Made by a program: the position numbers and the translations under genes | DNA from: an uncultured Bacteroidales bacterium | GTDB taxonomy: Bacteria; Bacteroidota; Bacteroidia; Bacteroidales; F082 | DNA: 18,216 nucleotides | Assembly: GCA_937884015.1 (NCBI GenBank) | Contig: CALGBV010000139.1 | Span: 1-18,216 of the forward strand | Reading direction: 5' to 3' | In this document: positions 1-6,380 of the stretch, in pieces | Layout: the number at the start of each line of letters is the position of its first letter | Position numbering within the stretch: position 1 is the first letter of the stretch | Notes under the pieces: generated by a model | What the model was told of the DNA's origin: nothing | What the model saw: the letters and a program-made list of their open reading frames with translations, nothing else | The model's database searches: none

Positions 1-709
1 TTTCATGCAATCCACGCACAACACCATCAGTTCACTGGTGGCTATTCAGACGAAAAACCACGGCTATAATGTGACTTACGCCCACAAAAGCATTTCCTTC
101 GACAGTGCCTTGCAAGATGCCTGGATGCAGTTCCGCTTGGAAAAAATCCATTCGGCTTTGGTTGGCGGGCACGATGAAATGACGCCTGCTTTTTTCGATA
201 TTCTGAAAAAAGGCAAGATATTCGGTCAGGGCAGATCCATTTGTGGCGAAGCCGCCGTTTCGATGGTTTTGAGTGATGAATCCGAAAATGCCTGGTGCGC
301 CATTTCGGGCTTCAAGATGCTTTACGAGCCTTCGATGGAAACATTGAAAACAGCTTTGGAAAAAATGCTTTCCGATGCTGGCAAGCAACTTTCTGATATT
401 GATGCCGTTGTGACTGGAATCAGTGGAAATCCGGAAAGCGATGCGCTCTATCTTGCCGAAACCGATGCTTTGTTTGGCGGCAAGCCTTTGTTGCAGTACA
501 AACATCTGTTTGGCGAAAGTTTCACGGCTTCGGGCTTGGGTCTTTATGTTGCGGCTTGCTGCTTAAAACAGGGTGAAATTCCACAGCATTTATTTGTAAA
601 TCAAAATATTGAAAAGATTGAAAAGCCGCAGTGCCTGTTGCTTTTCAACCGTTCGGATGGCAAAAACTATTCATTGACTTTATTGGAAAAAACATGTGGA
701 GATTGTTAG
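1..709 (+). CDS. Ketosynthase-like protein lacking the catalytic triad (chain-length-factor type), 5' partial
   Basis: The reading frame is open at the left edge, so only the C-terminal ~235 residues of a protein probably near 350-400 residues are present. They have a thiolase/ketosynthase layout: an N-terminal strand with STHNTISS, the VGGHDE strand that in FabF follows the active-site helix, a GQG segment, and a C-terminal half with KHLFGESFTASG where active enzymes carry K..TGH..GAAG. By eye, the active-site Cys position falls in TYAHKSIS (His in place of Cys), the first catalytic His region reads VVTGISGN (no His), and the second falls in LFGES (no His). This fits a non-condensing chain-length factor that pairs with an active ketosynthase, as in aryl polyene and type II polyketide systems. 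The partner must be encoded outside the window. Its end overlaps the next gene by 16 bp. The ketosynthase fold is fairly sure; the CLF role is inference. Confidence 0.78.
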   Translation, partial: FMQSTHNTISSLVAIQTKNHGYNVTYAHKSISFDSALQDAWMQFRLEKIHSALVGGHDEMTPAFFDILKKGKIFGQGRSICGEAAVSMVLSDESENAWCAISGFKMLYEPSMETLKTALEKMLSDAGKQLSDIDAVVTGISGNPESDALYLAETDALFGGKPLLQYKHLFGESFTASGLGLYVAACCLKQGEIPQHLFVNQNIEKIEKPQCLLLFNRSDGKNYSLTLLEKTCGDC

Positions 710-1047
710 GATTGGTTTCGTTGCAGACCATCTTCCTTTCGGGAGGACAGGTGTTGCTTAAGTTGGCCTTAGCCAAATTGGGCAAATTTGAATGGTCGTG
801 GGCTTATTTCAAGACCGTCCTCACCGATTGGTGGCTCTTGGCTTGCGGAATCAGTTTTGGCATTGCCACGGTGCTTTGGCTTTATATTTTGAAAAAGTTT
901 CCTTTCAGCCAGGCTTATCCGATGACGGCTTTGGGCTACGTTTTTGGCATGATTGCTGCATTGCTTGTGTTTGGCGAGCAGATTCCTTTGGCCCGATGGT
1001 TTGGAGTTGTGCTTGTGGTTTTAGGTTGTATGCTGATAATGAGATAA
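694..1047 (+). CDS. Small EamA/ArnE-like four-helix membrane protein
   Basis: This protein of about 117 residues has four hydrophobic segments (roughly residues 3-22, 36-55, 65-85, 92-115). It resembles small multidrug resistance/EamA half-transporters, most closely ArnE-type flippase subunits: a GQVLLK motif in helix 1, a VLWLYILKKFP stretch in helix 2-3, an AYPMTALGYV motif, and a final GVVLVVLGCMLI helix. The start at 694 was chosen over the upstream GTG at 631 because the extra 21 codons lie inside the ketosynthase gene and add no membrane segment. The 16-bp overlap with the ketosynthase gene implies translational coupling. ArnE-like proteins usually work as dimers that flip undecaprenyl-phosphate-linked sugars. 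A DPM-like glycosyltransferase lies just downstream, so a lipid-linked sugar is a plausible substrate (inference). A drug or lipid exporter role is the alternative. Confidence 0.75.
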   Translation: MWRLLGLVSLQTIFLSGGQVLLKLALAKLGKFEWSWAYFKTVLTDWWLLACGISFGIATVLWLYILKKFPFSQAYPMTALGYVFGMIAALLVFGEQIPLARWFGVVLVVLGCMLIMR

Positions 1048-1063
1048 ATAAAAATCAATTGAG

Positions 1064-1696
1064 ATGAAAAGAAATATCGTTTTCCTATTGCTGATGTTGC
1101 TGGCTTGCCCTTCGTTTTCGCAGGAAAAACTGAAAAATGAGGCTGAACAGGATGTGATAAACAGATTGACGAAAGCCACGGCTGCCATAAAAACCCTGCA
1201 ATGCGATTTCGAGCAGACCAAGAAAATGGCCATGCTTGAAGAACCGGCACGCGCCGAAGGAACCATGCACTACAAGTCGACTGATGCCTTGCGCTGGGCA
1301 TACACTTCGCCTTACACCTTTGCTTTTGTCGTGAATGGCGACAAAGTGATGACGCAGTCGGAAAACAAGACGGAGGTTGTCGATGTCAACAAAAGCCGCA
1401 TTTACAAAGGCATTGCCAACATCATTTTAGGTAGTGTTTCGGGCAAGAAACTGTTTGACCGAACGGCCTTTAACGTGGAGATTTTTTCGGATGGCGATTT
1501 CTGGAGAGCAGAACTCACGCCATTGAAAAAAGACATGAAACGCATGTTCAGCCGCCTGACTTTCTGTTTCGACAAAAAATCGGAAATCATCAACCGTGTG
1601 GAATTCACCGAAGCAAGTGGTGATGTCACGGTCATTCAATTCAAGGATATGGTTCTGAATCGCGATATTGATGATAAACTTTTCAAAATCAATTGA
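1064..1696 (+). CDS. LolA-like outer-membrane lipoprotein carrier protein
   Basis: A 210-residue exported protein. It begins with a basic N-terminus and a hydrophobic core ending at PSFSQ, a signal peptide with likely cleavage after residue ~19-20. A Cys at residue 15 (LLAC) is a weak lipobox-like alternative, so lipidation cannot be excluded. The mature part matches the LolA/LolB-like half-barrel: an early amphipathic helix (DVINRLTKATAAIKTL), then CDFEQTKK, a strand with EGTMHYKSTDALRWAYTSPY, and later repeated strands ending in DKLFKIN. In aryl polyene and flexirubin clusters a LolA paralogue sits with an MMPL exporter, and both are thought to move the finished lipid from the inner to the outer membrane. 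Here too an MMPL gene lies in the same unit. Its end overlaps or abuts the next gene. The family is confident; the cargo is inferred. Confidence 0.85.
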   Translation: MKRNIVFLLLMLLACPSFSQEKLKNEAEQDVINRLTKATAAIKTLQCDFEQTKKMAMLEEPARAEGTMHYKSTDALRWAYTSPYTFAFVVNGDKVMTQSENKTEVVDVNKSRIYKGIANIILGSVSGKKLFDRTAFNVEIFSDGDFWRAELTPLKKDMKRMFSRLTFCFDKKSEIINRVEFTEASGDVTVIQFKDMVLNRDIDDKLFKIN

Positions 1697-1701
1697 TTGC
1701 C

Positions 1702-2079
1702 ATGAAACTATTGGATGAGTTTTTTTTCGTGAAGGAAATCCGTGATGAAGAAAATGGTTTTGTGGCTTTGCTGCAAGTCAACCCAGAGCATTTCATTTAC
1801 AAAGCGCATTTTCCAGGCAATCCGATTACGCCAGGCGTGTGCATTGTGCAGACCGCCGGCGAATTGCTGCAACGCAAACTGAACAGGAACTTGTTTCTGA
1901 AAACCGTGAAGAACGTGAAATTCCTTTCGACCATCGTTCCGAGCGAAGGAAAACTTATAAAATATTCGTTTTCAAATATTTCCGATGAGGAAAACGGCTG
2001 CAAGGCGCAGCTTTCAGTTTCCGACGAAACCCAAACATTTGCAAAAATTTCTGTTGTTTACAGCTATGAACCTGTCTGA
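1702..2079 (+). CDS. FabZ/ApeI-like 3-hydroxyacyl-ACP dehydratase (hot-dog fold), Gln at the usual Glu position
   Basis: A 125-residue hot-dog protein with the FabZ signature HFPGNPITPGVCIVQTAGE on the central helix. His of HFPG aligns with the catalytic His of FabZ. Fourteen residues further, where FabZ has its catalytic Glu, this protein has Gln, with a Glu five residues later. The likely role is dehydration of 3-hydroxyacyl-ACP during polyene assembly, or serving as the non-catalytic half of a dehydratase heterodimer. I prefer the ATG at 1702 (MKLLDEFFF) to the TTG at 1693, which lies inside the LolA stop region. The C-terminus (SVVYSYEPV) overlaps the probable start of the glycosyltransferase by 14 bp. 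The family is clear from the motif; catalytic competence is uncertain. Confidence 0.82.
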   Translation: MKLLDEFFFVKEIRDEENGFVALLQVNPEHFIYKAHFPGNPITPGVCIVQTAGELLQRKLNRNLFLKTVKNVKFLSTIVPSEGKLIKYSFSNISDEENGCKAQLSVSDETQTFAKISVVYSYEPV

Positions 2080-2839
2080 AACCGACATCCGTCAAATCAT
2101 GGTGCAGGAAAAAATCTGCGTTGTCGTGCCGACTTACAATAACGGCGGAACCATACGGCAGGTTTTGGAGCGCATCATGCCATTTTGCGACAGCATCATT
2201 GTCGTGAATGACGGATGTACCGATGGAACGCATGATATTTTGGTTTCCTTATCTGACAGGATTTCGATTATCGAATATGGTGCAAACCGAGGCAAAGGCT
2301 ATGCCTTGCGCCGTGGCTTTGAAGAAGCTGAGCGTCAGGGCTTTGAATATGCCATTACAATTGATTCTGATGGGCAGCATTATCCCGAGGATTTGCCTCT
2401 TTTCATTGCCGCTTTTCAACAAAACAAAGGTGCCTTGATTGTCGGAAGCCGCAATTTAAAGATGGAAAACATGCCTGGAAAAAACACTTTCGCCAACCGT
2501 TTTTCAAACTTTTGGTTTCATATTCAGACTGGAATTGATTTGCCTGATACTCAGACAGGTTACCGTTTGTATCCCTTGAAAAAACTACCCAATCTGAAAC
2601 TCCTGACTTCGCGTTACGAAGCGGAATTGGAACTTCTGGTAGGTTCGGCTTGGCGCGGCACGGATTTAGTCCCGATAAAAATCAATGTCTTTTATCCGAA
2701 AGCGGAAGAACGGGTGACGCATTTCCGTCCGTTTTGGGATTTTTTCCGCATCAGCGTGCTGAATACGGTTCTGTGCATTTTGGCTTTGTTTTACGGTTGG
2801 CCGTCGCGATTAATAAGGAAATGGAGGCGTCATGGTTAA
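2066..2839 (+). CDS. Family 2 glycosyltransferase (DPM/polyprenyl-phosphate sugar synthase-like)
   Basis: About 257 residues with a GT-A fold: VVVPTYNNGGTI at the nucleotide-sugar binding N-terminus, VNDGCTDGT in the second loop, GKGYALRRGF, and the metal-binding IDSDGQH motif. GSRN and TGYRLYP follow, as in dolichyl/polyprenyl-phosphate hexose synthases. The C-terminus (about residues 225-250) is hydrophobic and then basic, suggesting a membrane-associated tail. The ATG at 2066 overlaps the dehydratase stop; an ATG at 2099 (MVQEKICVVV) is the alternative. The upstream extension of the frame into the dehydratase gene is rejected. Related GT2 genes are regular members of aryl polyene/flexirubin clusters. 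The donor sugar and acceptor cannot be read from sequence. With the ArnE-like gene nearby, a polyprenyl-phosphate sugar is one hypothesis. Confidence 0.85.
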   Translation: MNLSETDIRQIMVQEKICVVVPTYNNGGTIRQVLERIMPFCDSIIVVNDGCTDGTHDILVSLSDRISIIEYGANRGKGYALRRGFEEAERQGFEYAITIDSDGQHYPEDLPLFIAAFQQNKGALIVGSRNLKMENMPGKNTFANRFSNFWFHIQTGIDLPDTQTGYRLYPLKKLPNLKLLTSRYEAELELLVGSAWRGTDLVPIKINVFYPKAEERVTHFRPFWDFFRISVLNTVLCILALFYGWPSRLIRKWRRHG

Positions 2840-5800
2840 GGTTTTGCTGAAAATATTTGACCGCTTATCAAAAAACAAAGTCTTGGCAATCCTGCTGTTC
2901 CTTGCTTTGGTAGCCCTTTGCGTGATTTCGAGTTTACGGCTTCATTTTCAGGAAAATATAGCCGATTTTTTGCCTACCGACAAGGAAAAGGAAAAATACA
3001 CATCGGTGTATAACGATTTGGGAAATCAGGGTCAGGTCACCTTGATTTTTTCGGCAAACACCGATTCGATTGATGCCGATGAAACCACCTATATTTTGAG
3101 CGATGCCCTCGATGCATTTGAGGAAAAATGGTTTGAAACCGACACGGCAGGCTTGGTTTCCGACTTGCGGTGTCATGTCGACGACACGCCGGTTTTCGAT
3201 GCCATCGACTTGATGTGGGACAATCCGCCGCTTTTCTTGACCGAAAACGATTACCGCCGCGCCGATTCGCTGCTTGCCGCGCCCGATTACATTGCAACTT
3301 GTATGGGCAACATCAAGCGGATGCTTTCGTTTCCAACATCAAGCATGGTGGTCGAAGGTGTGAGGCACGATCCGCTCAATCTGTATTCGCCAGCCTTGCA
3401 GCGACTGAATGCACTCAATGCAACGGAAGGCTATCATGTTGAAAATGAGTGTCTTTTCAATGAAAACGGCGACAAGGCTTTTGCTTTTCTCACCTCGCCT
3501 TTCGACGGCAACGATACGAAACAGAATGCCATATTAGTCAAAATGATTGACAAAGTCATTGCTTTGACGGAAGCGGAAATTCCCGAGGTCAGCATTTCTG
3601 CCGTTGGCGCACCAACCATTGCCGTCACCAATGCGCAGCAAATCAAGCGTGATAGTTTTCTTTCTATCATTCTTGCCGTTGTATTGATTTTCAGCATTTT
3701 AATGTTCACAATGAGTCGCAAGCGCAATCTGCTTTGGCTGGGCATTTCCATACTTTTCGGCTGGATTTTCGCTTTGGCGGTCATTGCCTTGTTCAAGTCG
3801 GGAATTTCAATCATTGTGGTTGGCATCGGTTCCGTCATTGTGGGCATTGCGGTGAATTATCCCTTGCATTATCTCGACCACATCAAGCAGCAGCCCGACA
3901 AACGTGCGGCCTTGAAAGAAGTGATTCAGCCTTTGGTCATCGGCAACATTACCACGGTGGCGGCTTTTGCTTGCTTGGTTTTCGTGAAAGCGGAGGCTAT
4001 GCGCGACTTGGGTCTTTTCGGCGCCCTGATGCTCATCGGAACCATTCTTTTCGTGATGGTTTTTCTTCCCGTTTTTGCCGCTTCGCCGAAAAAGACCAAC
4101 CGTCTTTTCGATTCGGAAATAGGAACGCAATCGGAGAAATGGAAGCAAATCAAGAGAATAGCTTTCCTGCCTATTGTATTGATAACCATAGTTTTGGCAT
4201 GTTTCAGCAAAGGAACGTCATTTGATTCTGACTTGCACAATATTAATTATATGACCGAACAGCAGCGCGCCGATTTGGCTTTGCTCAGTCAGTCGCTGCA
4301 AAACGATGAAAGCGAGGATTTGATTTATCTTGTTTCGGAAGGTGCTGATTTTCAATCGGCTTTGGAGACCAACGAAAACGTCTTGCAGCAATTTCGGGCA
4401 AGTTTTCACGATTCGGTGCAAGTCAGCATTTCGGGTATGGATGGCTTGTTGCCTTCGCTGAAAAGGCAAAGCCAGTCGATTGAAATGTGGAACGGCTTTT
4501 GGGCGCGTCATGCCGATGTGGCCGATGCCATCGAGAAGGCTTCGCGTGAGGTTGGTTTTGCCGAAGGCGCTTTTTCCGATTTCATTTTGGGCATTGAAAA
4601 AGAATATCAGCCTTTGGAAGCTGCTGATATGGAGTCACTTTCGGGTTTGTGCAGCAATTACAACCTACAACACGACAGCCTGACACGCATCGTGAATTTT
4701 GTGAAAGTCCCGACTTCGGCTTCCGAAAATCTGAAAGCTGAAATGCGTAATGGTTTGCCCGAAAACGCTTTTGTCTTCGACATTTCCGATGTGGGCAGCA
4801 ATCTGGTTTCGGCGCTTTCCGACGATTTCGACTACATTCTTTATGTGTGTGGTTTTGTGGTCTTTTTCTTCCTTTTGGTCTCGTTTGGCAATCTGGAACT
4901 CAGTCTGTTATCGTTTTTGCCGCTTACCGTTGGTTGGCTGTGGATTTTGGGCATTATGAACATTTTCGACATCCGTTTCAATATCGTAAACATCATTTTG
5001 GCGACCTTCATTTTCGGTCAAGGCGACGATTACACGATTTTCATCACCGAGGGATTGGTCTACGAATATGCTTACGGAAAAAAGATGCTGAAAAACTACC
5101 GCAATAGCGTGATTTTGTCTGGTATTCTGATGTTTATCGGCATCGGTTCCTTGATTTTTGCCAAACATCCGGCCATGCGTTCGTTGGCGGAAGTGGCCAT
5201 TATCGGCATGGCGACGGTCGTGTTCATGGCTTGTTACCTGCCGCCTATCATTTTTGAGTGGATTACGAAGAAGAAAAACCAGTTCCGTCAAGTGCCAATC
5301 ACTTTGAAACGGCTGCTTTACACTTTCGTCAGCCTGCTCGTTTTTTTCATCGCTTCTTTCGTGATAGTCACGCCTTTAACACTTGTTTACCGTTTGGTTG
5401 TGCCCAATTCTGAGAAGAAAAGACTCTGGTATCATCAGATGATTTGCGCCTTTACGGGATTTGCCGTGAAACACATTCCAGGCGTGAAATTCGAGTTACT
5501 CAACAAGGTGAACGAGAACTTTGAAAAACCGGCAGTCATCATTGCCAATCATCAGTCGCATCTCGATTTGGTGTGTACTTTGATGCTGAATCCAAAACTG
5601 GTGATTTTGACCAACGATTGGGTTTGGAAAGATCCAATTTACGGACTAATCATCAGATATGCAGAGTTTTATCCCGTTTCCGATGGTTATGACAAGAATG
5701 TTGAAAGGCTGAAATCGCTTGTCGAGCGCGGCTATTCCATCGTTGTTTTCCCAGAAGGGACACGCTCCGAGGATGGCAACATTTTGCGTTTCCACAAAGG

Positions 5801-6380
5801 CGCCTTCCAGTTGGCTCAGACCTTGAATGTTGACCTTTTGCCTGTTTTCATTCATGGCGTCGGCGATGTGATGCCGAAAAAAGACATTTTGCTTCGCGAA
5901 GGAAAGATAACGGTGGAAGTTTGCCAAAGAATTGAAAATGAAACCTTTGCTGAAAAAGATACACGCGCGCTGACTTCAGAATGTCACAAAATGTTTGTCA
6001 GCCATTATGATGAACTGCGCGATGAGTGCGAAGATGTCAGCTATTGCTTGCCTTTTGTGCGTTACAAATATCTTTACAAAGGCCGTGAAGTGGAGCAGGA
6101 GAGTCGCCGCATGTTGCGAAAAATCAAGCAATACACGGAAGAAATTGAAAATCTGCACTTTAATTCAATTTCCATTCTCAATTCCGGACAAGGTGAACTG
6201 GTTTGGGTCTTGGCCTTGGCCAACCGCAAAAAGCAGGTTTACGCTTTTGAAAGCGACGAAGATAAATACCAGATAGCGGCACATTGTGTCGGGATTCCCG
6301 AAAACCTGCATTTTGTGAAACAGGAAAGCGAAATTCCTGCTACTGATTTGATTATCAATGTAAACGAATGGTTGCAATGA
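2832..6380 (+). CDS. Trifunctional MMPL-family transporter / lysophospholipid acyltransferase / SAM-methyltransferase-like protein
   Basis: An 1182-residue three-part fusion. Residues ~1-820 are an MMPL/RND-type exporter: one N-terminal helix, a large periplasmic domain with NIADFLP, a helix bundle (~273-420) containing GIAVNYPLHYLDH, a second periplasmic domain, and a second bundle (~668-815) with the matching GQGDDYTIF motif near residue 732. A hydrophobic linker leads to a PlsC domain (~855-1070) with NHQSHLD at 906-912 (canonical HX4D) and FPEGTRS at 973-979. The last ~70 residues (SILNSGQGELVWVLA, then VYAFESDEDK) resemble the start of a Rossmann methyltransferase but lack room for a full domain. 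Such fusions occur in Bacteroidetes pigment and lipid clusters. The likely job is to acylate a lysolipid or glycerol acceptor with the polyene and move the product across the inner membrane. Its start overlaps the GT2 gene by 8 bp; its stop forms an ATGA overlap with the next gene. Confidence 0.9.
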   Translation: MVKVLLKIFDRLSKNKVLAILLFLALVALCVISSLRLHFQENIADFLPTDKEKEKYTSVYNDLGNQGQVTLIFSANTDSIDADETTYILSDALDAFEEKWFETDTAGLVSDLRCHVDDTPVFDAIDLMWDNPPLFLTENDYRRADSLLAAPDYIATCMGNIKRMLSFPTSSMVVEGVRHDPLNLYSPALQRLNALNATEGYHVENECLFNENGDKAFAFLTSPFDGNDTKQNAILVKMIDKVIALTEAEIPEVSISAVGAPTIAVTNAQQIKRDSFLSIILAVVLIFSILMFTMSRKRNLLWLGISILFGWIFALAVIALFKSGISIIVVGIGSVIVGIAVNYPLHYLDHIKQQPDKRAALKEVIQPLVIGNITTVAAFACLVFVKAEAMRDLGLFGALMLIGTILFVMVFLPVFAASPKKTNRLFDSEIGTQSEKWKQIKRIAFLPIVLITIVLACFSKGTSFDSDLHNINYMTEQQRADLALLSQSLQNDESEDLIYLVSEGADFQSALETNENVLQQFRASFHDSVQVSISGMDGLLPSLKRQSQSIEMWNGFWARHADVADAIEKASREVGFAEGAFSDFILGIEKEYQPLEAADMESLSGLCSNYNLQHDSLTRIVNFVKVPTSASENLKAEMRNGLPENAFVFDISDVGSNLVSALSDDFDYILYVCGFVVFFFLLVSFGNLELSLLSFLPLTVGWLWILGIMNIFDIRFNIVNIILATFIFGQGDDYTIFITEGLVYEYAYGKKMLKNYRNSVILSGILMFIGIGSLIFAKHPAMRSLAEVAIIGMATVVFMACYLPPIIFEWITKKKNQFRQVPITLKRLLYTFVSLLVFFIASFVIVTPLTLVYRLVVPNSEKKRLWYHQMICAFTGFAVKHIPGVKFELLNKVNENFEKPAVIIANHQSHLDLVCTLMLNPKLVILTNDWVWKDPIYGLIIRYAEFYPVSDGYDKNVERLKSLVERGYSIVVFPEGTRSEDGNILRFHKGAFQLAQTLNVDLLPVFIHGVGDVMPKKDILLREGKITVEVCQRIENETFAEKDTRALTSECHKMFVSHYDELRDECEDVSYCLPFVRYKYLYKGREVEQESRRMLRKIKQYTEEIENLHFNSISILNSGQGELVWVLALANRKKQVYAFESDEDKYQIAAHCVGIPENLHFVKQESEIPATDLIINVNEWLQ

